Below, piece by piece: positions 18,308 to 27,806 of a stretch of DNA of 64,000 nucleotides; within the stretch, counting starts at the first letter, position 1, and every line of letters begins with the position of its first letter. The stretch is from NCBI RefSeq assembly GCF_017312365.1, contig NZ_BLJI01000013.1, forward strand, positions 1 to 64,000, read 5' to 3'. The translations under genes and the position numbers were made by a program. Source of the DNA: Chroococcus sp. FPU101. GTDB lineage: Bacteria > Cyanobacteriota > Cyanobacteriia > Cyanobacteriales > Microcystaceae. The notes below the pieces were generated by a model that saw only the letters and a program-made list of their open reading frames with translations, did no database searches and was not told where the DNA came from.

Positions 18308-21300
18308 CTATTCTAAAGAAGATAAAAGATTATCAAGTTCCTCTTGAGTTAAATCGACATCAGGAAAATCTAACGGGGTAAAACTATTTGTGTCTAATTC
18401 TTGACTTTCATCTACTATTGTGTTTTGAATGGGTTTGGCAATAACTGATTCTGTATATTTGATAATTGTAGCTAATTCAGCAATAGTTTGATGTTCAAAA
18501 ATTTGAATGGGAGTAATTTCTAAACCGTCTTGTTTCGCTTGGGAGACTATTTGAATCATTAATATCGAATCGCCACCGAGTTCATAAAAGTTATCATCAA
18601 TCCCAACTTTTTCAACTTTTAGAAAATCTTCCCAAATTCTAGCTAAAGAAATTTCTATTTCATTTCGTGGAGAAACATAATTTGGTCTAGTCTGAGTCTT
18701 GTTAGATTTAGATAAAATTGCTTGCTTAATTTGTTCCAATGTTGTTAGATTTGTTGCAATATTCTGATACAAGCTTGAATTAGCTGATATTTTAGGTAAG
18801 GTTTGATTTTCTGTTGCTGTTGCTACAGGTGTTAACTCGCTATCGGGTTGATAAGTGATTTGTCTTGCGTAATCTGTCGGAAAACGAAAAATGTACTCAT
18901 TTTGATAAATTGCACCAATTTTTTGTAAAAAGTTTAAAATAGGCTGATTTTTAGCGGTTGCTTGATAGACAATTTCCACGCATTCTAATTGTCTGTTTAA
19001 AGCTATTTTTCCTAATTCAGCTAACATTCGATATTCGACACCGCGTCCAAGTGTTCGACAACTTAGTAAAAAAGTATTTATCTTTAAAGTGTTTTCTATT
19101 TCAGAATAAATAATTACTCCTACTAAACCATAATCACCGAATTTATCTTGCACTTTTACAGTTAAACATTGATAACCTTGACTTAATAAATTTTGAATCT
19201 CAGTTTCAGTTCGTCGAATGGTTGTCGCATTAAATTGATTTGTTCTTTGTGTCAGTTGCGAGACTCTAGAAAGTTGTTCATTCTCTAATGGAGAAATATC
19301 GATTTGAAGATTTAAGCTATTGATAAAGTCAGCCAAAGTCAAAGCGTTCTCTAAAACTTGCTGACGTTGGACATTTTCTCGATAAAAAGTATTTCTTTGT
19401 ACATCTTCTGTCGTAATTTTATCATCATCAAATATCCAATAATGCTTTAAAAACTGTTCCAAGTTTTCACTATTTTTTGGCAATTGCAAAGTTAGAACTT
19501 CAGAGCAATGATTATTAACTTCGGCGCATTCTACAGGGTTATCATCAATAAAAATAAAGCTATCGAGTCCTAAATTCAGTTCTTTAGCTAAAGATTTTAA
19601 GTTACTTGATTTATCTTGCCAGTTAATGCGTACAGCAACAAAATCAGACCATTTTAACTTCATCTCCGAATGCTGGTCAAAAACTTTTTTAACATCTTCT
19701 TCAGTGTTTTTGCTACATATACAAAGTAAAATACCATTATTTTTCTGTTGTATCAGAAAATTTTGTAACTTAATACAATTACGATTAATTATAATTTCAT
19801 CTACACTCTGTTCACCACAAACACCATGCCATAATGTATCATCACAATCTAAGGCTATTACTTTATAAATCGACCGTTTTAAAGCATCAATTTTTCTAAT
19901 GATTGTTGTACCTAATGCAGTAAAGAAATCGATTGTATAGGGAATATGTCCTAATTCATCACCCATAGTATTATAATAATCTTCAACTGAATACAAATTA
20001 GCTATATCAGAAAAAGTAACAAGATGAACGTTGTTAAGTTTAGATAGTTCTGAAATTAATACATTTTCTAAACTCTGTAAAACGTCTGCTGAAAGATTTT
20101 GAAGAGAAGATCGACAAATACAAGCTAACAAAGGAAGTGTATTCTGTTGAGAGAATTTTTGTAAACTTAAAATAAAATCTTGTAAGTTTCGCTCTAGACT
20201 TTGTAGAATATTATCTGATTGCTTCTGAAATCTTAGCCAATCATCAAAGCGGATTATAATACAATTAATTCCAGTTTTATTTTTATTCAATGAACTCGCA
20301 GGGTCTAATAATTGTTGAAAAATTTGATTATAGGGAGCAAATTCTAATTGATAAGATAAATTTAACTCCTTTAACCAAAAATTAATTGAATCGCTAATTG
20401 GTTCGGCAGTAAAAGTAGCAGCAATGACTAATTTAGAATTTTGATTAGACTCATGAAAGGTTTTTACTTTTGATTCTAATCTCTCCGTTAATTTAAAGCT
20501 ATTTATGTCTAGTTCTGGCTGAGTTAAACATTGTTGAATTATCTGATTATAAGATTGAATAAATTCTTGTATGGTTTCTGCACTAAACAGATTTTTATTG
20601 TAGCCAATCACACCATGTAATTCTTCTTCTATTTCATAAAGCGACCAAAGTAAATCTAAATCTGTTGGTGTGCGACTTGCTTCTGGTAATAATCTAAAAG
20701 TTAATTCTGTCGTTGAAATTGGGTCTAATTGTTTTCCTAAAAAAGTACTAAATAAAACTTGAAATACACCTGATTTACTTTTAATTTGTTCAATAATTTT
20801 ACTAAACGGTATAGTATCATTTCTAGTAATTTCTAGATTTTTATTTTTGATTTGCTCTAATAGATTTTGAAAAGTTAAATGATTAAATAAATTGATTCTA
20901 AAAGGTAAAGGGTAAGCGAAAAAACCAATTAAAGGTTCTACTTGAGAATGAAAACGTCCTGACGTTGGAAACCCAATAATAATATCTTTTTGTTGAGAAA
21001 TTCGATAAAGTAAAATCTCAAATGTAGCTAAAAGAATAATGGCAGGAGTAACATTATGTACTTGACTAAATCGTTTTAACTCTGACCAAAGTTCTCTAGA
21101 TAAAGTAAATGTTTGATGCTCTCCTTGAACATCAGAAATATTTAAATCAGAAAAATCATAAGGAAGTGTTAATTTAGGTGGAATTACTTGTAATTCTGTT
21201 TTCCAGTATTGTAATTGTTGTTGAATATTTTCTGTATCAATTTCTTGTCTTTGCCAAGCAGCGAAATCAGCATATTGAATCGATAAGTCTGATAAAACTA

Positions 21301-21970
21301 AATCTTTACCATTAAGAAAATGTTGATAAAAGTTAGCAATTTCTTTAATGAAAATACCAGTTGATAAAATATCGCCTATCATATGATGAAAAGCAATAAT
21401 TAAAATATGTTCTTCCTCAGTAATTTTTAAAACTCTAAAACGCCATAAATGTTTATTTTCTAAATCAAAAGCTTGATGAGCTTCGGTATCAACAATTTTA
21501 CTTAAATCACTTAATTGTCCATTTTCTACAACTAAATTTACAAAAAACTGATTAATAATTTGACTAATTCTACCTTCTCTAATACCAAAAGTACTTTGTA
21601 AAATTTCATGACGTTGTAAGATACTATTAATACTTTTTTCTAAAATACTAATGTCTAGCTTACCTTGAATTCGAATAGCTTGTATTAAATTATAAGCAAC
21701 ATTTTTGGTAACTAATTGATTAGCCAGCCATAATCTTTCTTGTTCTAGTGATACTGATAAAGGTAAATCTCTAGAAATCGGTTGAATCGGTTTTTCTTTG
21801 ATAGATTCTTGTTCTAAAAGTTTAATAATTTCTGCTTTATATTCGGTCAGTTGAAGTCGATTACTTTCTGATAAAATGTTTTTAGCAGCACGAATTCGTA
21901 GATTATTATTTTCTAACGAGAGTTGTACCCCTTTTTCTGAAAGTTCTCTTAGTAATTCTTGTAAACTCAT
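18308..21970 (-). CDS. C-FkbH-PCP hybrid protein (glycerate-loading module)
   Basis: A 1220-residue protein with an unusual domain set. Residues 1-55 (MSLQELLRELSEKGVQL...) match the TubC-type N-terminal docking domain. A condensation domain follows (about 65-480) with the active motif HHMIGD near residue 195. Residues about 500-1060 form an FkbH-like unit: an N-terminal SGNH-like part, a HAD domain with DCDDTLWHG (near 708) and FIDDNPVE (near 810), and a GNAT-like tail. A carrier domain with GGDS lies near 1131, and an acidic tail (LTQEELDNLL) ends the protein. Known FkbH proteins take 1,3-bisphosphoglycerate and leave glyceryl on a carrier protein. Here the condensation domain would then link the upstream acyl chain to the glycerate hydroxyl, as proposed for vioprolide assembly. 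Its ATG overlaps the PKS stop codon (ATGA). Confidence 0.88.
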   Translation of the reverse strand: MSLQELLRELSEKGVQLSLENNNLRIRAAKNILSESNRLQLTEYKAEIIKLLEQESIKEKPIQPISRDLPLSVSLEQERLWLANQLVTKNVAYNLIQAIRIQGKLDISILEKSINSILQRHEILQSTFGIREGRISQIINQFFVNLVVENGQLSDLSKIVDTEAHQAFDLENKHLWRFRVLKITEEEHILIIAFHHMIGDILSTGIFIKEIANFYQHFLNGKDLVLSDLSIQYADFAAWQRQEIDTENIQQQLQYWKTELQVIPPKLTLPYDFSDLNISDVQGEHQTFTLSRELWSELKRFSQVHNVTPAIILLATFEILLYRISQQKDIIIGFPTSGRFHSQVEPLIGFFAYPLPFRINLFNHLTFQNLLEQIKNKNLEITRNDTIPFSKIIEQIKSKSGVFQVLFSTFLGKQLDPISTTELTFRLLPEASRTPTDLDLLWSLYEIEEELHGVIGYNKNLFSAETIQEFIQSYNQIIQQCLTQPELDINSFKLTERLESKVKTFHESNQNSKLVIAATFTAEPISDSINFWLKELNLSYQLEFAPYNQIFQQLLDPASSLNKNKTGINCIIIRFDDWLRFQKQSDNILQSLERNLQDFILSLQKFSQQNTLPLLACICRSSLQNLSADVLQSLENVLISELSKLNNVHLVTFSDIANLYSVEDYYNTMGDELGHIPYTIDFFTALGTTIIRKIDALKRSIYKVIALDCDDTLWHGVCGEQSVDEIIINRNCIKLQNFLIQQKNNGILLCICSKNTEEDVKKVFDQHSEMKLKWSDFVAVRINWQDKSSNLKSLAKELNLGLDSFIFIDDNPVECAEVNNHCSEVLTLQLPKNSENLEQFLKHYWIFDDDKITTEDVQRNTFYRENVQRQQVLENALTLADFINSLNLQIDISPLENEQLSRVSQLTQRTNQFNATTIRRTETEIQNLLSQGYQCLTVKVQDKFGDYGLVGVIIYSEIENTLKINTFLLSCRTLGRGVEYRMLAELGKIALNRQLECVEIVYQATAKNQPILNFLQKIGAIYQNEYIFRFPTDYARQITYQPDSELTPVATATENQTLPKISANSSLYQNIATNLTTLEQIKQAILSKSNKTQTRPNYVSPRNEIEISLARIWEDFLKVEKVGIDDNFYELGGDSILMIQIVSQAKQDGLEITPIQIFEHQTIAELATIIKYTESVIAKPIQNTIVDESQELDTNSFTPLDFPDVDLTQEELDNLLSSLE

Positions 21971-24900
21971 ATAATAATTTCCTCTATTTCTTCCTCATTT
22001 TTCTCTACTTTTTGAGCAGTCATTTGTGCCAAAACCATTTTATTTAAAATTAATTGCGTTAATTCACTTAAGGTTATTCCAGCTAAAATTTGTTCGACTG
22101 AAAATTGTACATCTAATTCTTTAATGATTTGATTACGAAGCTCAACAGCCATCAAAGAATCAAAACCAAGACTATTTAGAGTATCATTATTTTTAACCTC
22201 AGAATCAAGTTTTAACACTTTGGCTACTTGTTCTCGCAGATAGACTAATAATACATCAAATACTTCATCTTTCTTAGCTTCCTCTAATTTGAATAAAATC
22301 GATTTTTGAGCTTCAAGTGGTGCCGCTATAAAGTTTGCTAAAAATGCTTGATGAATTTCCGATAATTGGTTTTTAAAAATCGACCAATCGATAGAAAATA
22401 CACCGATTTGTCCAGACACTTTACCTAAAAGCTGTTCTAATATATACAAACTATGTTCAGTTGAAATTGCTTGAATTCCTGTTTCTGCTAAACGTTTTTG
22501 CTGATAAGTTGTTAATGATGCACTCATTCCTAAAATATTCCACAAACCCCAATTAATGCTTAATCCAGATAAACCCAAAATCTGACGATATTGCATTAGA
22601 GTATCCATGAATACATTAGCTGCTGCATAATTACTTTGTCCAGGTGAACCTAATACCGATGTTAGAGAAGAAAAAGCAACAAAAAAATCTAAATTTATAT
22701 CTTTAGTTAACTCATGTAAATTCCAAATGCCTTGTACTTTGGGTAACATCACTCGCTGAAACTTTTCCCAAGTTTGTTCGGCTAGAATTCCATCATCTAA
22801 AACCCCTGCTGTATGAATAATACCCGCTAAAGATGGCATTGTTTTTTTAATGATTTCTAAAACTCTAGATACATCTTCTCGTCTAGATACATCCCCTTGA
22901 ATAACTTGAATATTGCTCCCTTGTTGTTGATACTGAGAGAGTAGCGAGATGACATCTAATGAAGGTTTATTTCTTCCCATTAAAACTAAATGACAAACAC
23001 CTTTACTAATCATCCATTGAGCCGTTTTTATTCCTAATGCACCTAAACCACCCGTAATAAGATAAGTCCTTTCTGATTTTAAAGGAATCGTTTGAGGAAC
23101 CGAATATTTAGCTTTAGCAAGACGCGCTACGAAGCGTTTACTATTACGGAAAGCAATTTGATTTTCATTTGACTGGGTGGTAATTTCTGTGACTAATTGG
23201 CTAATTTGTTCTGAGGATGAATTGCCGTCCAAATCAATTAAACCTCGCCACAATTTTGGGTATTCCCAAGCAATAACTTTTCCCATTCCCCACAAGAAAG
23301 ATTGAGCTAAATTAGGAATAGAATCATTAATCGATACACTTCCTTTCGTCACTAGCCAAAGTTGAGGAGTTTGATATTTAAATAGAGTTTGAATTACCTC
23401 CAAAAGTTTTCGACAAGTGAAAATTTGTGCTTGTTCTAATAAATCAAGATTCATCTGTTCATTAGATGCTTCTAAACCCCAAAGATAAATAACTACATCA
23501 ATTTTGACGGTTGTTTCGAGCCAAACTTGCTCAGGATAAACTAAAATACAAATATTTCCTTGAATTTGTAAAACTTCTGCTAGTTGTTTTCCCCATCCTT
23601 GAGTGTCAGCTAAAATAAGATAGGTTTTTGGTGTAGCTACAATATTGTTATTTTGTAAGGTTTGTTCTTGCCATTGAATTTGATATAACCAGTCTTCTAA
23701 TGGTGGAAGATGAAACGGTGGTTGATGTTGTTGAAGCTGTTTAAGAATTTCTAGTAGTTTGGGTAATACCTGTAACTCTTCTGTGGAAAATTGATGATTT
23801 TTTTGAAGAAAAGATAATAATTCTTCTGTTTTCCCTTGCTCAATAAGATAATTAATCGAATTGGAGGCTGACGATCGCGTTTGTGGAACATTTTCGCTAA
23901 ACCAGTACCGCTTGCGTTGAAAAGGATAGGTTGGTAGAGGAAGACGACACAACGCATAATCTTGATCAACCGCATTCCAATTAATAGGTACTCCTGCTGT
24001 ATATAACATAGCAAGACTTTCTAATAATTGTAGCCAGTCATCTTGTTCAGGTCGTAAACTCGGTAGCCAGTATCCATCATGTGTTGGTAAACATTGTCGT
24101 CCCATTCCCAGTAAAATCGGTTTAGCTCCAATTTCAAGAAAAATTTTCATGCTCTGTTCTTGTAGTATATTTATACTATTAGCAAAGCGTACTGGTTCTA
24201 ACAGATGACGACACCAATAACTAGCCGTAGCAATTTCTTCTGTTGCTACATCACCTGTTAAGTTAGAAATCAAAGGAATTTGAGGTGTATGATATGTGAT
24301 TTGTCTGGCTACTTGTTCAAATTCTTCTAAAATAGGTGCCATCAAGCGGGAATGGAACGCATGAGAAACGGTTAAATACTGAGTGCGGATGTTTTGCTTT
24401 TCTAAAAGTTCTTTCAAGACTTCTAGAGCATTTTTTTCTCCAGATACAACGGTATTTCTTTGATGATTAATTGCTGCAATATCAATCTGTAATAAATCTT
24501 GCTCAATAAATTGTCTAACAGTGGTTTCATCTGCCATAATAGCCAACATTGCACCATTTGAAGGCAGATTTTGCACAAAGAAAGCCCGTTGAGCGATTAA
24601 TTTTAATCCATCTTCTAAACTGAATACACCTGCTACCGTTGCTGCAACATATTCTCCAACACTATGTCCCATGACTGCGGTTGGTTTAATTCCCCAAGCT
24701 TGCCAAACTTGACATAAAGCGTATTCTATGGTAAACAAAGCGGGCTGCGTATAAAGGGTTTGATGAATCAGTTGATGCTCACTAGCAGTATATAAAACGT
24801 CTTTTAAAGATTGCTCTAAATAGGGTTTGAGGATTTCATCACACAGATCAAAAGTCTGTTTAAAAATAAAATTGGTTTCATATAATTGCCTAGCCATTCC

Positions 24901-26514
24901 CCAAGATTGCGAACCTTGCCCAGTGAAGAGAAAAGCTATTTTAGGCTTTTTTTGACGAGTAATTTCACTATAAAAAACTTTCGGCGGATGTTCTTTATTA
25001 AAATGAGCTTCTAGCTTTTGTTGTAATTGTTGTGTAGATTGCGTCAAAACGGCTAGACGATGATTAAAATGAGTGCGACCTGTATTAACACTAAAACAAA
25101 GATTCGCTAAATTAATAGACGGTTCTGATAAATAATCCAGATACCGTTTCACTAAATCTTGTAAAGCGGGTTCACTTTTAGCCGAAAGCGTAAATAGATG
25201 CCAAGGGCGCGATAATTTTGGGTTTGTTGTTGGTTTTGGGGCTTCTTCTAAAATTAGATGAGCATTTGTACCACCGAAACCAAATGAACTAACTCCCGCA
25301 AAACGAGTTTGATTATTTGTTTGCCACGCTTGAAGTTGTGTCGGGATAGAAAAAGGAGTATCTGCAAAGGAAATATAGGGATTGAGTTGATTAAGATGCA
25401 GATGAGGGGGAATTTGCTGATGTTGTAGGGATAAAATAACTTTAATCAGACTTGCCATTCCTGCGGCTGATTCTAGATGACCAATGTTAGTTTTTACTGA
25501 ACCAAACCAACAGGATTGATCTTGCACTCGCCCTTCTATCAACACCGCTTTTAATGCTTTAATTTCAATCGGATCACCTAAAACAGTTCCCGTCCCATGT
25601 GTTTCCACGTAAGTAATATCCGAGGGTAAAACATCAGCATTCTGTAGAGCTTGACGGATCACCGCTTGTTGTGATATTCCATTGGGTGCCGTTAATCCAT
25701 TGGTTAAACCATCTTGATTAATGGCTGTCCCACGAATCATAGCTTGAATATTATCCCCATCTCTAAGAGCATCTTCCAAACGTTTGAGAATGACAACCCC
25801 ACAGCCTTCGCCTCTGACATAACCATCGGCTGACGCATCAAAAGTTTTACACCGTCCATCCGATGCCATCATTTTAGCTTGAGAAAATGCGATCGTTGTT
25901 TCAGGAGACAGAATTAAATTAACACCCCCAACCAAACAAAGATTTGATTCATGAACATTTAAACTTTGACAGGCTAAATGAAGTGCTACTAAAGAAGATG
26001 AACACGCTGTATCTACCGACAAAGAAGGCCCTTTTAAATCCAATAAATAGGATAAACGATTGGCCGCAATACAAAAACCTGTCCCTGTGCCACTATAAGC
26101 ATTAATATTACTCAGATTTCGTTCAATGAGCCGTTGATAATCTCCATGACTAATCCCCACAAAAACACCAGTAAGACTTTTTTTCAGTTGATGGGGAACG
26201 ATACCTGCATTCTCTAAAGCTTCCCACGATACCTCTAAGAGTAATCGTTGCTGAGGATCAAGGTGTTCGGCTTCTCTGGGGGAGATTTGAAAGAATTCTG
26301 GCTCAAATTGGTCAATATTTTCCAAAAAACTACCCCAACGAGTAGTCATCATCCCAGGGGTTGCAGTTGGCGCATAATACTGATTAATATCCCATCGAGT
26401 CTGCTCTATTTCAGTAATGGTATCTATTCCATTTTTCAAAAGTTCCCAGAATGCCTCTGGGTTATTTGCGCTCTTAAAGCGACAACCGATACCGATAATA
26501 GCAATAGGTGTCAT
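21967..26514 (-). CDS. Type I modular polyketide synthase (KS-AT-KR-ACP)
   Basis: A 1515-residue single-module PKS. KS (1-430) has the catalytic Cys in DTACSSS near 169 and the His motifs VETHGTGT and KTNIGHLES. AT (about 530-850) has GHSVGEY near 616 and HAFH near 717, the signature for malonyl-CoA. There is no dehydratase HxxxGxxxxP motif. KR has the NADPH motif GGLGALG near 1155, an LDD motif usual for B-type (D-hydroxy) reductases, and the catalytic Tyr in SNYAAAN near 1298. ACP has LGFDSLM near 1450. The C-terminus is strongly acidic and could dock to the TubC-type domain of the next protein. It should add one malonate unit to the ACP-bound fatty acid and reduce it to a beta-hydroxy acyl group. 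It starts 35 bases after the ACP gene. Confidence 0.95.
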   Translation of the reverse strand: MTPIAIIGIGCRFKSANNPEAFWELLKNGIDTITEIEQTRWDINQYYAPTATPGMMTTRWGSFLENIDQFEPEFFQISPREAEHLDPQQRLLLEVSWEALENAGIVPHQLKKSLTGVFVGISHGDYQRLIERNLSNINAYSGTGTGFCIAANRLSYLLDLKGPSLSVDTACSSSLVALHLACQSLNVHESNLCLVGGVNLILSPETTIAFSQAKMMASDGRCKTFDASADGYVRGEGCGVVILKRLEDALRDGDNIQAMIRGTAINQDGLTNGLTAPNGISQQAVIRQALQNADVLPSDITYVETHGTGTVLGDPIEIKALKAVLIEGRVQDQSCWFGSVKTNIGHLESAAGMASLIKVILSLQHQQIPPHLHLNQLNPYISFADTPFSIPTQLQAWQTNNQTRFAGVSSFGFGGTNAHLILEEAPKPTTNPKLSRPWHLFTLSAKSEPALQDLVKRYLDYLSEPSINLANLCFSVNTGRTHFNHRLAVLTQSTQQLQQKLEAHFNKEHPPKVFYSEITRQKKPKIAFLFTGQGSQSWGMARQLYETNFIFKQTFDLCDEILKPYLEQSLKDVLYTASEHQLIHQTLYTQPALFTIEYALCQVWQAWGIKPTAVMGHSVGEYVAATVAGVFSLEDGLKLIAQRAFFVQNLPSNGAMLAIMADETTVRQFIEQDLLQIDIAAINHQRNTVVSGEKNALEVLKELLEKQNIRTQYLTVSHAFHSRLMAPILEEFEQVARQITYHTPQIPLISNLTGDVATEEIATASYWCRHLLEPVRFANSINILQEQSMKIFLEIGAKPILLGMGRQCLPTHDGYWLPSLRPEQDDWLQLLESLAMLYTAGVPINWNAVDQDYALCRLPLPTYPFQRKRYWFSENVPQTRSSASNSINYLIEQGKTEELLSFLQKNHQFSTEELQVLPKLLEILKQLQQHQPPFHLPPLEDWLYQIQWQEQTLQNNNIVATPKTYLILADTQGWGKQLAEVLQIQGNICILVYPEQVWLETTVKIDVVIYLWGLEASNEQMNLDLLEQAQIFTCRKLLEVIQTLFKYQTPQLWLVTKGSVSINDSIPNLAQSFLWGMGKVIAWEYPKLWRGLIDLDGNSSSEQISQLVTEITTQSNENQIAFRNSKRFVARLAKAKYSVPQTIPLKSERTYLITGGLGALGIKTAQWMISKGVCHLVLMGRNKPSLDVISLLSQYQQQGSNIQVIQGDVSRREDVSRVLEIIKKTMPSLAGIIHTAGVLDDGILAEQTWEKFQRVMLPKVQGIWNLHELTKDINLDFFVAFSSLTSVLGSPGQSNYAAANVFMDTLMQYRQILGLSGLSINWGLWNILGMSASLTTYQQKRLAETGIQAISTEHSLYILEQLLGKVSGQIGVFSIDWSIFKNQLSEIHQAFLANFIAAPLEAQKSILFKLEEAKKDEVFDVLLVYLREQVAKVLKLDSEVKNNDTLNSLGFDSLMAVELRNQIIKELDVQFSVEQILAGITLSELTQLILNKMVLAQMTAQKVEKNEEEIEEIII

Positions 26515-26549
26515 TATAAATTGAGCTAAAAAGTCAGACTTTAAAAATA

Positions 26550-26816
26550 TTAACTCTGAGCTAGATGTTCCGCTAAAGCTTCAATGGTTGGATAATCATA
26601 CAATAAGGTCGGATCTAACTTACATTTTAACCATTCTTGTAAATCTCCACTTAGCACAACCATCGCTGATGAATCAAGTCCATAACGTTCAAAAGGGGTT
26701 TGAGGATCTATTTCTTGTGGCTCAACCTCTAAAAGTTGTGCCAGATAAGCAATTAGCCAATCTTGAATAGAGGAAGAAACTGTATTTTCCGAATTAGAAG
26801 TAGAAAAACTATTCAT
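26550..26816 (-). CDS. Stand-alone acyl carrier protein (JamC-like)
   Basis: An 88-residue carrier protein with a flexible Ser-rich N-terminus of about 15 residues and then the ACP fold. The phosphopantetheine attachment Ser sits in YGLDSSAM, near residue 50, and the tail DYPTIEALAEHL is typical of carrier domains paired with fatty acyl-AMP ligases. It lies between the desaturase gene (10-bp gap) and the PKS gene. By analogy with JamA-JamB-JamC, the ligase would load a fatty acid on this ACP, the desaturase would act on the ACP-bound chain, and the PKS ketosynthase would then accept it. No phosphopantetheinyl transferase gene is visible in the window, so activation must come from elsewhere in the genome. 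Confidence 0.9.
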   Translation of the reverse strand: MNSFSTSNSENTVSSSIQDWLIAYLAQLLEVEPQEIDPQTPFERYGLDSSAMVVLSGDLQEWLKCKLDPTLLYDYPTIEALAEHLAQS

Positions 26817-26826
26817 AAATAATATT

Positions 26827-27789
26827 TTAGGAAACTTTGACGAGTTTGGCTTCTATCATGCCTATATTAGGTACTTTTACTTCCCATATTAAACCGCATC
26901 GTTTGAGTATCCAAATTAATCCATAACCTAAATCAATTTGCCACCACTGCAACCCAAATCGAGCCGAGTTGGGAAAAGCATGGTGATTATTATGCCATCC
27001 TTCGCCCAAAGTAGGTAGAGCTAACCAAAAATTATTTCTGCTTTGATCTTTACTCACAAAGGGACGCTGTCCAAAAAGATGAGCAATAGAATTGATCGTA
27101 TAACCACCATGAAAAGAAAAAAATAAACGAGCAATTCCGCCCCAAATAAAACCTTGAAAAGCCCCGTACCAACTCCAAGTTAAAATCCCTTCTAGTACGG
27201 AGGGAATTAGTACGCCTAAAACAATCCAGAATATATATAAACGATTAATTTGAACAATTATTGAATCTTGTATTAAGTCTTTAGCAAAAATCATTGAATT
27301 TGGTAATTTGTCATCAAGTAGCCACCCTAAATGAGAATGCCATAAACCTTGCCAACGTTCTTTAATACCTTCACCTTTTAGATGAGGAGAATGAGGATCA
27401 CCTTCTAAGTCACTGTACTGATGATGGCAGCGATGAACCGAGACCCAAGCTACCACCGAGCCTTGTGCGCTCATTGATCCTAAAATTGCTAAACAAATCT
27501 CAATGAAACGAGTTGTTTTAAAAGTTCTGTGAGCAAAATAACGATGAAAGCCTACAGTAATTCCTAGACCACATAAAATATACATCACAAGAAAAATAAT
27601 TACGCTCAGACGTGTTACCTCTAAGCTAAAAATTTGATAAATTGCGACACCTAAGCCTAAGAGGGAGATTGAGCATAAAGATAAAATAAAACGGCGTTTA
27701 ATGGCTCTAATTGAGTCACTAGCCGCTATCATTGTCGGTTTAACCGAAATGGGGATAGAAGTAAGTTGTTTTTCTGATGAATTGGTCAT
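26827..27789 (-). CDS. Membrane fatty acyl desaturase / acetylenase (JamB-like)
   Basis: A 320-residue di-iron membrane desaturase of the delta-9 (stearoyl-CoA desaturase-like) family. The three histidine boxes are clear: HRYFAH near residues 82-87, HRCHH near 117-121 and HNNHH near 264-268. Hydrophobic segments at about 33-75 and 180-225 provide the membrane helices. A housekeeping DesC would be a possible reading. However, its placement in one operon between a fatty acyl-AMP ligase and a dedicated ACP is the arrangement of jamABC, where the enzyme installs a terminal double or triple bond on an ACP-bound acyl chain. Whether this one makes an alkene, an alkyne or an internal double bond cannot be told from sequence by eye. 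Confidence 0.9.
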   Translation of the reverse strand: MTNSSEKQLTSIPISVKPTMIAASDSIRAIKRRFILSLCSISLLGLGVAIYQIFSLEVTRLSVIIFLVMYILCGLGITVGFHRYFAHRTFKTTRFIEICLAILGSMSAQGSVVAWVSVHRCHHQYSDLEGDPHSPHLKGEGIKERWQGLWHSHLGWLLDDKLPNSMIFAKDLIQDSIIVQINRLYIFWIVLGVLIPSVLEGILTWSWYGAFQGFIWGGIARLFFSFHGGYTINSIAHLFGQRPFVSKDQSRNNFWLALPTLGEGWHNNHHAFPNSARFGLQWWQIDLGYGLIWILKRCGLIWEVKVPNIGMIEAKLVKVS

Positions 27790-27806
27790 ATTTTAATCAT
27801 AAAAAA

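Noticed and set aside
26827-27789. Housekeeping DesC desaturase that happens to lie in the cluster
   Set aside because: Not excluded by sequence, but gaps of 10 and 17 bp to ACP and FAAL genes make a dedicated role more likely; kept as an alternative in the feature entry.
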